This document shows positions 43,462-53,300 of a stretch of DNA of 64,000 nt, piece after piece; positions within the stretch are counted from its first letter, which is position 1, and every line of letters begins with the position of its first letter. This DNA is from Massilia rhizosphaerae (lineage in GTDB: Bacteria; Pseudomonadota; Gammaproteobacteria; Burkholderiales; Burkholderiaceae_D). The translations under genes and the position numbers were made by a program. The notes below the pieces were generated by a model. The model was not told the origin of the DNA, ran no database searches, and saw only the letters and a list, made by a program, of their open reading frames with translations. Location: the NCBI RefSeq assembly GCF_016093545.1, contig NZ_JADKYX010000013.1:1-64000 (forward strand), in the 5' to 3' direction.

Positions 43462-44676
43462 ATGACCGTCAATCAAGCATCGTTCCGCCACGCGGGACCC
43501 CGGGAACTGGCCGCCGCGCTGCAGGATGCGCGGCATTATACGCTCGCGCTGTTCGAAGCCCTCGCCATCGCCGGCTACGACGACGCGGCGCGCGTGCCGC
43601 GCCTGCCCATCGTGAATCCGCCGTTGTGGGAGCTGGGTCATACGGCCTGGTTCGCCGAGTGGTTCGTGCTGCGCGGCGCGCTGGACAGCCGGCCCGGCGC
43701 CGCGAGCGGCCACTCGCTGCTGGCGCGCGGCGACGACTGGTTCGATTCCGGCACGGTCCCGCACGCGGCCCGCTGGACGCTCGACCTGCCGCCGCCGGGC
43801 GCCGTCAAGACCTATTGCCACGAAGTCCTCGACCGCATCCTCGACCGCCTCGCGCACGAGGCCGACGACGACGCGGCGCTGTACCCGTATCGCCTGGCGC
43901 TGGCGCACGAGGACATGCATGGCGAGGCGTTCATGTATACCCTGCAGACGCTGCAGTCGCGCGACGCCCCCGCGCCGACGGGGTCGCTGGCGCCGCGGGC
44001 GCAGTCGGTGGTTGCCGGCGGCGCGGGCGAGATCGCGTTCGCGGGCGGCAGCTTCGTGCGCGGCGGCGACCAGTCGACCGGCTTCGTGTTCGACAACGAG
44101 AAAAATGCCGCGCGCGTCAAGGTGGCGCCGTTCGCCATCGACGCGTCGCTCGTCAGCACGGCCGCCTTCCTCGACTTCGTGCACGACGGCGGCTACGAGC
44201 GAGCGCACTACTGGACCGACGCCGGCCGCGCCTGGCTCATGACGCAGGAGCGTTCGGCCCCGCGCTACTGGGCGCGCGAAGGCGAGGACTGGCACACGGT
44301 GCGTTTCGGCCGCCCGGTGGCGCTGGACCTCGCGGAACCCGTGCGTCACGTGAACCTGTACGAGGCGCAGGCCTGGTGCGCGTGGGCCGGCCGCCGCCTG
44401 CCGACGGAAGACGAGTGGGAATACGCGGCGGACGCGAACCGGCCGGGCTTCGCATGGGGCGCCTTGTGGGAGTGGACGGCGTCGGTCTTCCTGCCGTTCG
44501 CCGGCTTCGAGGCCGACCGCTACCGCGATTATTCGGCGCCGTGGTTCGGCACGCGCCAGACCTTGCGCGGCGCATCGTTCGCGACGCCGGCACGCCTGCG
44601 TTCGCCGCACTTCCGCAATTTCTATACGCCCGAGCGGGACGACATCTTCGCGGGCTTCCGCAGCTGCGCCCTTTAA
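43462..44676 (+). CDS. senA: Selenoneine synthase SenA (EgtB-like)
   Basis: The 404-residue EgtB homologue has a DinB-like domain with iron ligands in LWELGHTAWFAEW and ALAHEDMHGEAF. Its FGE-sulfatase domain has LPTEDEWEYAAD, WEWTASVFLPFAGF and GASFATP. It differs clearly from the egtB at 36302 and lies divergent to senB-senC, so it is the paralogue that joins hercynine with a selenosugar. A TACAAT box ends 5 bp before the ATG, suggesting a nearly leaderless mRNA. A terminator follows. Confidence 0.88.
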   Translation: MTVNQASFRHAGPRELAAALQDARHYTLALFEALAIAGYDDAARVPRLPIVNPPLWELGHTAWFAEWFVLRGALDSRPGAASGHSLLARGDDWFDSGTVPHAARWTLDLPPPGAVKTYCHEVLDRILDRLAHEADDDAALYPYRLALAHEDMHGEAFMYTLQTLQSRDAPAPTGSLAPRAQSVVAGGAGEIAFAGGSFVRGGDQSTGFVFDNEKNAARVKVAPFAIDASLVSTAAFLDFVHDGGYERAHYWTDAGRAWLMTQERSAPRYWAREGEDWHTVRFGRPVALDLAEPVRHVNLYEAQAWCAWAGRRLPTEDEWEYAADANRPGFAWGALWEWTASVFLPFAGFEADRYRDYSAPWFGTRQTLRGASFATPARLRSPHFRNFYTPERDDIFAGFRSCAL

Positions 44677-44681
44677 AACAA

Positions 44682-44712
44682 AACCCCCGGGCCTCGCGGC
44701 GCCGGGGGTTGT
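44682..44712. terminator. Terminator between convergent senA and rhlE
   Basis: AACCCCCGG and CCGGGGGTT form a 9-bp stem across an 11-base loop. An A-rich stretch lies on the left (AAAACAAAA) and GTT on the right, so it best terminates the leftward rhlE and may also stop senA. Confidence 0.7.
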
Positions 44713-44728
44713 TCAGGGCTGGGGACGA

Positions 44729-46327
44729 TCAGCGGTCGCCGAACGTGCGGCGGGCCGTGTCGGCCGAGCGCGGGTGCGCGCCGAAGCCGCCGCTGCGTTC
44801 GCGGCGCGGGGCGCCTTCGCTGCGGAAGCCGCCTTCGCGGCGCTGGCCGTCGGCGAAACCGCCCTGGCGCGGCGCGCCTTCGGTGCGATAACCGCCTTCG
44901 CGGCGCTGGCCTTCATAGCCGCCTTCGCGACGCGGTGCGTCGGCGCGGAAGCCTTCGCGACGCGGCGCATCGCCACGATAGCCGCCCTCGCGCTGGCCGC
45001 CGGACTCGCCGCCGCGGTAGCCTTCACCGGCCGGCTTGTGGAAGCTGCGCTGGCCCGGCTTGCCGCCGCGGCCGTCGCCCGGCTTCCAGCCCGGACGCGC
45101 GCCCGTGCGCGGTGCCGCCGCACGCTTCGGCTCGAAACCTTCGACCACGTCGACCGGGATGGTCTGCTTGGTGAAGCGTTCGATGCGGCGCACGTTCATG
45201 CTTTCCGCGTGGTTCACGAGCGAGACCGCGATGCCGTTGCGGCCGGCGCGGCCCGTGCGGCCGATGCGGTGCACGTAGTCTTCCGGGAACTTCGGCAGGT
45301 CGTAGTTCACGACGTGGGTGATGTTCGGCACGTCGATGCCGCGTGCGGCGACGTCGGTGGCGACCAGCACCTTGACCTGGCCGCGGCGCAGGCTGTCCAG
45401 CGTGCGGTTGCGCGCGCCCTGGTGCATGTCGCCATGCAGCGCGGCGGCCGCGAAACCGGCGATGTTCAGGCGGTCGGCGATCATGTCGGCATCGCGCTTG
45501 GTCGCGGTGAACACGACGGCCTGGTCCAGCGTGTCGTCACGCAGCAGGTGGTCGAGCAGGCGGTTCTTGTGCGACAGGTCGTCGACGAAGTGGACCTTCT
45601 GCGTGATGTTCTCGTGACGCTTCGTGCCGCTGGCGATCTGGATCACCATCGGGTCCTTCGTGATGCGGCGCGCCATGTTGCCGACGACGCCATCCAGCGT
45701 GGCCGAGAACAGCATCGTCTGGCGCGAGTCCGGCGTCGCGGCGACGATCTTCTCGATGTCTTCGATGAAACCCATGTCCAGCATGCGGTCGGCTTCGTCC
45801 AGCACGAGGATCTCGAGCTGCGAGAAGTCGATCTTGCCCGACTCCATGTGGTCGATCAGGCGGCCCGGGGTCGCGACGAGGATTTCCGGATTCTTGGCCA
45901 GCAGCTGCATCTGCTTCGGATACGGCATGCCGCCCAGGATCGCGACGGCGCGGATACGGCGCATCTGCGAGGTGTACTGCTCGGTGGCGTTGGTCACCTG
46001 CAGGGCCAGTTCGCGGGTCGGGGTCAGGACCAGCATCTTCGGCTGGGCCGGTTTGAAACGGACGCGCTCGCCACGTGCGCGCGCCGCCTGCGCTTCCTGC
46101 GCGGGCGTACGGCCGGCCGCAGCCGGTTCGATGTTGGCGAATTTATTCAGGGCGGGCAGCATGAAAGCCGCCGTCTTGCCGGAGCCGGTCTGCGACGACA
46201 CCAGCAGGTCGCGGCCGGCGATCGCAGCCGGCACCGCCTGCTCCTGCACCGGGGTCGGCTTTTCGTAGCCGGCCTGGGCAACTGCTTTGACGATGGACGC
46301 GTGTAAGCCTAGTGCTTCAAAACTCAT
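44729..46327 (-). CDS. rhlE: DEAD-box RNA helicase, RhlE type
   Basis: The 532-residue protein has the Q motif (YEKPTPVQEQAVPAA), SSQTGSGKTAAF, PTRELALQV, VLDEADRMLDMGF, FSATL, ATDVAARGIDVPN and HRIGRTGRAGR. The last ~110 residues are a low-complexity RNA-binding tail with tandem GGYR/GGFR...APRREG units. It probably remodels RNA at low temperature or acts with ribosomes or the degradosome. A long AT-rich leader (about 300-400 bp) precedes it. Confidence 0.92.
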   Translation of the reverse strand: MSFEALGLHASIVKAVAQAGYEKPTPVQEQAVPAAIAGRDLLVSSQTGSGKTAAFMLPALNKFANIEPAAAGRTPAQEAQAARARGERVRFKPAQPKMLVLTPTRELALQVTNATEQYTSQMRRIRAVAILGGMPYPKQMQLLAKNPEILVATPGRLIDHMESGKIDFSQLEILVLDEADRMLDMGFIEDIEKIVAATPDSRQTMLFSATLDGVVGNMARRITKDPMVIQIASGTKRHENITQKVHFVDDLSHKNRLLDHLLRDDTLDQAVVFTATKRDADMIADRLNIAGFAAAALHGDMHQGARNRTLDSLRRGQVKVLVATDVAARGIDVPNITHVVNYDLPKFPEDYVHRIGRTGRAGRNGIAVSLVNHAESMNVRRIERFTKQTIPVDVVEGFEPKRAAAPRTGARPGWKPGDGRGGKPGQRSFHKPAGEGYRGGESGGQREGGYRGDAPRREGFRADAPRREGGYEGQRREGGYRTEGAPRQGGFADGQRREGGFRSEGAPRRERSGGFGAHPRSADTARRTFGDR

Positions 46328-46740
46328 GTGTACTTTACTTTCGGTATGGATCAGTGAGCGTCACGCTATTCGGAGCGGAACGCGAAATAGCAACGCGAGC
46401 CAACGATACGAAATGACTCTGAAACGAAAGAAATTTCGGCACAAAAGCTTTGCGCCGGGACGGTGCCTGTTTCGGCACGCAGGGCGGGAGGGCTTTATGA
46501 AAGGACATCCTTCGTGGATGTCTGGGCTTGCGATGCTGCGGTTTTGATACGGTACTGCTGTCGGTGAACTGCCGCGAAAGACAAGGCCGACGCGTTTATT
46601 GCAGCGCACAACCGACACTATACCGTACTTTTGAAGAGCGTGCACGGCGCGCGTCGAGATGTGCACGGACGGACGGGCTATTGACCCGTCACGTGGTCAA
46701 AATGATACGGTCGCCGGGCGCCGGCCGAGGGCCGTGGAAA
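46328..46740 (-). promoter_or_regulatory. Long 5' leader of rhlE
   Basis: This 413-bp gap holds no supported gene. On the minus strand a TATAGT -10 (about 46620) would start a leader of roughly 290 nt. In it, GACATCC/GGATGTC (46504-46522) and GTGCC/GGCAC can form hairpins. Long structured leaders are common for cold-induced helicases, so post-transcriptional control is possible. Confidence 0.4.
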
Positions 46741-48120
46741 TCAGCGGCGCTTGCGGCCGTTCGCGTTGACGCCCGGCCGGGCATGGCGCGACACGCGGCT
46801 CCGGATTTCGGCCACGGCGTGGGCGGCGCTGGCCTTGATGCGTTGGGCGCGCGTCAGCCTGCGGCCGCTGCGGCGCGACTCGCCGCGGTCGGCCTCCAGC
46901 ACCATCGACGCGTTCTCGACGATGCTCTCGGCGATGTCGTTGCCGGCCGTGGCGCTCGTCTTGGGAACGAGAATGGTCGAGCCAGCCTTGAGGCGCATCT
47001 GCGGCGGGATGTTGTTGGCCTGGCGGATCACTTCCGGCGTCGTGCCCAACTTGGCCGCCAGCGAGGCGATGCTTTCGCGGGCCGACGTGATCTTGTGCGT
47101 CGTCCACGTCGACAGCGCGCGACCCCATTGCGCGAGGTTCAGGTTGAACTTCTCGGCGTTTTCCTTGGGCAGCAGGATCTTCGTCGATTCGCCCGTGATC
47201 ACGGGCTTCTTGAATTGCGGGTTCAGGGCCTTGAATTCGTCGATGGACATCTCGGCCAGCTGGGCGGCCACGGCCAGGTCGATGTCGGACGTCTTGTCGA
47301 CGGCCACGAAATACGGGCTGTTGTCGATCGCCGGCAGCACGACGCCGTATTGGGCCGGATTGGCGATGATGTTCTTGACGGCCTGCAGCTTCGGCACGTA
47401 GTTGCGGGTTTCCGCCGGCATCAGGTCGGCCAGGCTTTCGAAGTCGGTCGGCTTGCCCAGCGCGCGGTTTTTCTGGATCGCCTTCTGCACATTGCCTGCG
47501 CCCCAGTTATAAGCGGCCAGGGCCAGTTGCCAGTCGCCGAACATCGTGTACAGGCTCTGCAGATAGGTCAGGGCGGCGTCCGTGGAAGCGAGCACGCCGC
47601 GGCGCTCGTCCTTGAACATGTTCTGCTGCAGGTTGAGGTCGCGCCCGGTGCCCGGCACGAACTGCCAGATGCCGGCCGCGTTGGCGGTCGACAGCGCTTG
47701 CGGGTTGAACGCGGATTCGATGACGGGCAGCAGGGCCAGTTCGGTCGGCATGCCGCGCTTTTCCAGTTCTTGCACAACATGGTACAGGTATAGCGAGGCA
47801 CGGCCGGTGGTACGGCTCAGGTAGTCCGGGCGGCTGGCATACCACTGGATGTTCTTGGCGACGAGCGCATTGTCGATGTCGGGGATCGCATAGCCGCTGC
47901 GGATGCGGCCCCACAGATCGGGGTCCTTGTAGTCGTCGGCCTTGGCCGGCGTCGCGGCCTGCGGCATGATCGATTTGGCCATCGCGGCCGCGCTGCTGCC
48001 GTTGCTGCCGTTGCTGCTCTGGGCGATCGGGCTCGGGGCGCTGTCGGCGGCGTGAGCGATCGCGGGTCCCAGCAGGAGTGCGATCGTCAGGGCGTAAGTG
48101 GAGCGAGTCGTTTCGTTCAT
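46741..48120 (-). CDS. mltD: Membrane-bound lytic transglycosylase MltD-like, with LysM
   Basis: The 459-residue product has a signal peptide (MNETTRSTYALTIALLLGPA, then IAHA) and an SLT domain with the catalytic Glu in LLPVIESAFNPQALS, followed by GIWQFVPGTGRDLNL and YNWGAGNV. One clear LysM repeat lies near residues 350-395 (THKITSARESIASLAAKLG, VPK). The C-terminus is very basic. It cleaves glycan strands in the periplasm. No lipobox Cys is obvious, so it may be soluble or wall-bound rather than a lipoprotein. Confidence 0.9.
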   Translation of the reverse strand: MNETTRSTYALTIALLLGPAIAHAADSAPSPIAQSSNGSNGSSAAAMAKSIMPQAATPAKADDYKDPDLWGRIRSGYAIPDIDNALVAKNIQWYASRPDYLSRTTGRASLYLYHVVQELEKRGMPTELALLPVIESAFNPQALSTANAAGIWQFVPGTGRDLNLQQNMFKDERRGVLASTDAALTYLQSLYTMFGDWQLALAAYNWGAGNVQKAIQKNRALGKPTDFESLADLMPAETRNYVPKLQAVKNIIANPAQYGVVLPAIDNSPYFVAVDKTSDIDLAVAAQLAEMSIDEFKALNPQFKKPVITGESTKILLPKENAEKFNLNLAQWGRALSTWTTHKITSARESIASLAAKLGTTPEVIRQANNIPPQMRLKAGSTILVPKTSATAGNDIAESIVENASMVLEADRGESRRSGRRLTRAQRIKASAAHAVAEIRSRVSRHARPGVNANGRKRR

Positions 48121-48559
48121 AGCTTTCCAGTGTTGCGTCCAGGAACGGCAGGACTGACGATTGAAGGCGAAGTGTACGGACCAGTTACCGGGTCAGTCAA
48201 GAAATATGTCGACGGGGTTACAAAAAATCTTGTCTACTCTTTTTGTCAATGTCTGCTTGCGTTAAGAGAAATTTTGCGGGGGTATGGTTCGGTCCGGCGC
48301 ATTCTTTACTGATGCATATCAAGGGTTTTTTGATATACCCGGGGGAGTACCAGGCTTTTTCTGCGCCTGGATCCGCGCCGCCGGCGGGCGGATATTGTCA
48401 AATTTCTGCGTGGGTGACGTCGACCGGCGGGCAATACCACTGCGCCCGGTCCTGCCTGCCAAGGTAGCCCGGCTTGCCGGACCGTCTATGAGAGGACGCA
48501 AAGTGCGCGTACAATTGCCGTCTCCGCGCCATGCGGTTTGTAATTTCTGAAAGCATCAC
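48121..48559. other. Divergent intergenic region, no gene seen
   Basis: This 439-bp gap lies between mltD (leftward) and the DUF1415 gene (rightward). It holds an ATATCAA/TTGATAT inverted repeat (48316-48336) and a TACAAT box near 48511 that could be the -10 of the rightward operon. I find no supported coding sequence. Confidence 0.45.
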
Positions 48560-49129
48560 ATGAGCACTGCCAACGAGAACGTGGACGATGACGCCGTCGT
48601 CGCCGCCACCCGGCGCTGGGTCGACCGCGCCGTCATCGGCCTGAACCTGTGTCCGTTCGCGAAGGCGGTGCAGGTCAAGGACCAGGTCCGGTACGTCGTC
48701 TCGCACGCGCGCTCGCCCGAGTCGCTGCTCGATACCTTGATGGACGAGCTGCAACTGCTGGCCGACACCGACCCCGAACAGGTCGACACGACCCTGCTGA
48801 TCCATCCGTACGTGCTCCAGGATTTCCTGGATTTCAACGAATTCCTCGACGTGGCCGACGCGGCCGTCGAAGACATGAGCCTGGACGGCGACTTGCAGAT
48901 CGCCAGCTTCCACCCGGACTACCAGTTCGCGGACACGGACCCGAACGACATCGAAAACTACACGAACCGCGCGCCTTATCCGACGCTGCAACTGCTGCGC
49001 GAGGACAGCATCGACCGCGCCGTGGAAGCGATCCCGGATGCGGCCGAGATTTTCGAGAAGAATATCGACACCATGGAACAGCTCGGGCATGAAGGCTGGG
49101 ACAAGCTCGATGTCGGCCCCGCCCGCTGA
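48560..49129 (+). CDS. DUF1415 family protein
   Basis: The 189-residue cytoplasmic protein has the family motifs VIGLNLCPFAKAVQ, LLIHPYVLQDFLDFN and ASFHPDYQFADTDPND...YTNRAPYPTLQLLRE. Its length is typical. The function of the family is not known; the conserved CPFA and HP motifs suggest a metal or redox role, which is inference. The next gene overlaps it by 20 bp. Confidence 0.88.
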   Translation: MSTANENVDDDAVVAATRRWVDRAVIGLNLCPFAKAVQVKDQVRYVVSHARSPESLLDTLMDELQLLADTDPEQVDTTLLIHPYVLQDFLDFNEFLDVADAAVEDMSLDGDLQIASFHPDYQFADTDPNDIENYTNRAPYPTLQLLREDSIDRAVEAIPDAAEIFEKNIDTMEQLGHEGWDKLDVGPAR

Positions 49130-49325
49130 CGCGGAGGGGGCGCCCCTACCGCTGAGACCGGACACGCCTTGCGTCGCGGTGTGCTCCACGACGTTCGACG
49201 AAGTCTGCCGCGGCTGCGGCCGGACCGTCGTCGAGGTGGCGCACTGGGTGTCGATGACGGCCGAGCAGAAGGAAGTGGTGTGGCAGCGCATCCTCGCGCA
49301 AGGCTATCCACGCCGCAACACCTGA
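49110..49325 (+). CDS. DUF1289 small Cys-rich protein
   Basis: The 71-residue product has the DUF1289 pattern CVAVCSTTFDEVCRGCGRT, then VAHWVSMTAEQKEVVWQRIL. Four Cys suggest a metal or Fe-S site, as is thought for the family. The ATG lies inside the end of the DUF1415 gene (20-bp overlap), so translation is probably coupled. A repeat element begins 3 bp after the stop. Confidence 0.85.
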   Translation: MSAPPADAEGAPLPLRPDTPCVAVCSTTFDEVCRGCGRTVVEVAHWVSMTAEQKEVVWQRILAQGYPRRNT

Positions 49326-49328
49326 CCA

Positions 49329-49567
49329 AAATTCGGGGTCAGAGCATTTAGTCGGGGTCAGAGCACTTTAATGGGCTATTGATCAGAAGACATATTCAGG
49401 CGAGTTGAGCGTCCGGTGCGCGCCGGTTAATGACGCGACCAAGCGCAAGCGGCGTAAAGCTTGCATCTTGGCTATTGTCCAAAAAAGTGCTCTGACCCCG
49501 AATTTGCCCGAATTAAAAAGTGCTCTGACCCCGAATTTGCCCGAATTTGTGCTCTGACCCCGAATTT
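49329..49567. repeat. Composite inverted-repeat element, copy 2
   Basis: Two direct units (49329-49346 and a shorter one at 49351-49366) face three inverted units (49487-49505, 49520-49538, 49549-49567) around a unique core of about 120 bp. The last unit shares its final base with the stop codon of the leftward DUF1993 gene. Unit spacing on the inverted side is 14 and 10 bp. Confidence 0.85.
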
Positions 49568-50073
49568 TAGAAGGTGCCGACGAAGTCCCGTTTGCCGATT
49601 TCGAGTCCGTTATGGCGCAGGATGTCGTATGCCGTCGTGGCATGGAAATAGAAGTTGGGCAGGGCGTAGTGCAGTAAATAGACCTGGCCCTTGAACTGGC
49701 GCTGGTTGGCGTCCGTGCCGACCGTCACGTCGCGGTCGCCGCCCGCGTCCACCGCCTCGCGCGCCACCGTGTCCAGGAAGGCCAGCGTCTTTTCCAGGCG
49801 TGCCTGCAGGCCGGCGAAATCCGTCTCCATGTCTTCGTAGCGCGGCACGTCAAGGCCCGCCAGGCGCGCCGCCGCGCCCTTGGCGAAATCGGTCGCCAGC
49901 TGCACCTGGCGCACGAGCGGGAACATGTCCGGGAAAAGGCGCGCCTGCAGCAGGGCGTTCGGGTCGAGCTTTTTCGCGTCCACGTGCGCTTCGGCCTTCG
50001 TCAGGATCGCGGCCAGGCTGCCCAGGATCTGGCGGAACACGGGCACCGACACTGCGTACAGAGAAATCGTCAT
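49567..50073 (-). CDS. DUF1993 family protein
   Basis: The 168-residue product starts MTISLYAVSVPVFRQILGSL and has the DinB-like DUF1993 pattern ARLFPDMFPLVRQVQLATD, then AAARLAG and LPNFYFHATTAYDILRHNG. AAGGAG fits the ATG at 50073 rather than the one 6 bp upstream that touches it. It is a probable four-helix bundle with His metal ligands; function unknown. Its stop is joined to the repeat element. Confidence 0.85.
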   Translation of the reverse strand: MTISLYAVSVPVFRQILGSLAAILTKAEAHVDAKKLDPNALLQARLFPDMFPLVRQVQLATDFAKGAAARLAGLDVPRYEDMETDFAGLQARLEKTLAFLDTVAREAVDAGGDRDVTVGTDANQRQFKGQVYLLHYALPNFYFHATTAYDILRHNGLEIGKRDFVGTF

Positions 50074-50316
50074 CGTCATCTCCTTCGTGAGAAAAGAGTT
50101 CGATGATAGCAAGCTTGCATCGGCGCCGCTTGCCGCCCCCTGAAATCGCCGACGTGGCGGTCCGGTCACGGTTATCGCTATCAAGCGGGGCCGAACGGAA
50201 AAAGTTGTGACGCATGGCAACTATTGCGTGCATAATCGAAAAAAACTCTAACTATTGATTTACCACATAGTTGTCGTGCCGGCCACGAGCAGGGCGCGGC
50301 ACGAGTCATCACCGCC

Positions 50317-53300
50317 ATGGCTTTCCTGTCCCGAGTCGCCTTGTCCGCGCTGCCGTCGCGTCTTGCCCGGCTGTACGGCCGTTCCCTGTACGCCGCGCTG
50401 CTGGCGATGGTGTTCGGCGGCCTCGCGGTGCCGGCCGTCGTCGGCGGCTACCTCCTGATCGGCGTGCAGGAACGGCAGGCGGCCCGCCGCGATCTGGAGG
50501 ACACCCTGCAGCGCAACGCCGACATCCTCGCGCTGGGCATGCAGGAATCGCTGTGGAACATGAACGTGGACGCGGCGCGCTCGCTCGCCGATTCGCTGAT
50601 GCGCGACCCGGCCGTCGTGCGCGTGCACGTGAGCGCCCAGGCCGAGGGCGATTTCATCGACCGCCGTGCCGCCGCCGCACCCGGCGGCCACGTGCTGCGC
50701 GCCGAGCGCGAAGTCGTGGCGCACGGCCAGACGATCGGCCACGTGATCCTCGAGATGGACGACAGCCGCAGCCAGCAATCGCTGCGCGCGAAGCAGTTGC
50801 GCTACGCGTTTGTGCTGGCCATCCAGCTGGTCGTGTCGCTGCTGTTGATCCTGATGCTGCTGCGCCGGCGTCTGCTGGCGCCGCTGGGCACGTTGATGAG
50901 TTTTTCCGACCGCCTGTCGCGCGGCGTGTTCGACACGCCGCTCGCGCTGCCCACGAACGACGAACTGGGGCGGCTCGGCGGCCAGCTGGAACGCATGCGC
51001 ATCGCGATCGGCGACCTGTTCCAGGACATCGGCCGGCGCGAGGAGCGCTTCCGCACCATCGTCACGCAGGTGCCGGGCGCCGTGTTCCGTGCCCGTCCGG
51101 GCGGGCCGATCGACTTCGTCAGCGACGCCATCGAAGACATCTCCGGCTACCCGGCCAGCCGCTTCATCGGCGCGCACACGGACCGCTGGGCCGACGTGAT
51201 CTGCCCGGAGGACCGCAAGATGCAGCGGCACTTCGTCAAGGAAGCCGTGCAGGCCGCGCGGCCTTACGAGATCGAGTACCGCATCATCGACGCCGCCGGC
51301 ATCGAGCGCTGGGTGCTGGAGAGCGGCCAGCCGGCCGGGTTCGACGGCAACGCCGCGTTCTGGATCGACGGGATCATTTCCGACATCAGCGAGCGCAAAT
51401 ACAACGAGATGCGCATCGAGGCCCTGCTGGCCGAGCAGGGCGCGGTGCTGGACAACGTCATGTTCGGCATCATGTACGTGCGCGAGCGGCGCGTCGTGTC
51501 GACCAACCGCCGCTGCGACGAATTGTTCGGCTATGCCGAGGGCGAGCTGGTGGGCGACCCGATCGCCATGCTGTTCCCGACCATCGAGGACTACGAACAG
51601 GGCCTCGGCGCGGCCACCCCGATCCTCGCGCGCGGCGGCGACTTCGGCGACGACCGCCAGTTCCGCCGCCGCGACGGGAGCCTGATCTGGTGCGCCGTCA
51701 GCGGCCGCGCGCTCGATCCCGACCATCCGGACGACGGCAGCATCTGGGTCTATGCCGACATCACGGAGCGGCGCCAGGCCGAGGAAAAGCTGCGGCTGTC
51801 GGCCACCGTGCTGGAACATATCGCCGACGGCGTGATGGTGATCGACGTGGACGGCAGGATCGCCGCCACGAATCCCGCCTTCACGCAGATCACGGGCTAT
51901 ACGGAGAGCGAAGCCGTCGGCACCTATTCGCACCTGACTTGCATGACGGGCGCCGACGCCGGTCTCTACGAGGCGCTGTGGGCCGACCTGGCGGAGACCG
52001 GATTCTGGCGCGGCGAGATCCGCAACCGGCGCAAGAACGGCGACGCCTACGTCGAGTGGCTGACCGTGTCGGCCGTGCGCGACGACCACGACGCCGTCAC
52101 GCACTACGTCTGCGTGTTTTCCGACATCACCAAGGTGAAGGAATCGCAGGACAAGCTGGACCACCTGGCGCACCACGATCCGCTCACCGGCCTGCCGAAC
52201 CGCCTGCTGTTCCACGACCGCCTGCAGCACGCGATGGCACGCGCGGTGCGCGGCCAGCGCCAGCTCGCGGTGATGTTCATCGACCTCGATCGCTTCAAGA
52301 CCGTCAACGACACGCTGGGCCACCACGTCGGAGACGAACTCCTGAAGCAGGTCGCGGGCCAGCTGGCCGATTGCCTGCGCGAAGGCGACACGCTGGCGCG
52401 GCTGGGCGGCGACGAATTCATCGTGCTGCTCGAGGACGTCGACGGCGCCCACGGCGCGCACCAGGTGGCGGAAAAGCTGATGCGCTTGTTCGAGCGCCCC
52501 GTGCTCGTGTCGGACTACGAATTGTTCGTCACCGGCAGCGTGGGCATCAGCCTGTTTCCGCAGGACGCCGTCGACATGAACGTGTTGATCCGCAACGCCG
52601 ACGTCGCGATGTACCAGGCCAAGGCGCGCGGGCGCAACGGCTACCAGTTGTACGCGCCGTCGATGGACGGCGACGGCGCCGAGCGCTTGCGCATGGAAGG
52701 CTTGCTGCGGCGCGCGATCGAGCGCGGCGAGCTCCGCCTGCATTACCAGCCGCAGGTGGAGATCGAGACGGGCCGCCTGACCGGGGTCGAGGCGCTCGCG
52801 CGCTGGCACAGCGCGGAACTGGGCGACGTGCCGCCCGTGCGCTTCATCCCGCTCGCGGAGGACATCGGCTTCATCGGCCAACTGGGCGCCTGGGTGCTGG
52901 AAGAGGCCTGCCGCCAGGTGGTATGCTGGGAAGCGGCCGGGCTGTACGTGCCCAAGATGGCGGTGAACCTGTCGGGACGCCAGTTCGACCGCGGCAGCGT
53001 GGCGCCGCTGGTCGCGCGCGTGCTGGCCGACGCCGGTCTCGCGCCGCAGCGCCTGCAGCTCGAGGTGACGGAGTCCGTGATCATGAACACGGGCGACGCG
53101 CTGCAGTACATCAACGACCTGCACGCGCTCGGCGTGGAACTGGCGATCGACGATTTCGGCACCGGCTACTCGTCGCTCGCCTACCTCAAGCAGCTGCCGG
53201 TGCAGACCTTGAAGATCGACCGCAGCTTCATCAAGGACATCGCGGCGGGGGATAACGACTGCGAGAACGACGAGGCGATCGCCGTCGCCATCGTCCAGCT

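Noticed and set aside
46361..46666. 101-codon minus-strand frame in the rhlE leader
   Set aside because: It has no ribosome site and no recognisable product, and it spans the probable promoter and leader hairpins.
49329..49567. Possible CRISPR array, because of repeated units with short spacers
   Set aside because: Units are in both orientations, spacers are 4-14 bp or one long core, and no cas genes are near; the same pattern recurs elsewhere as a composite repeat.
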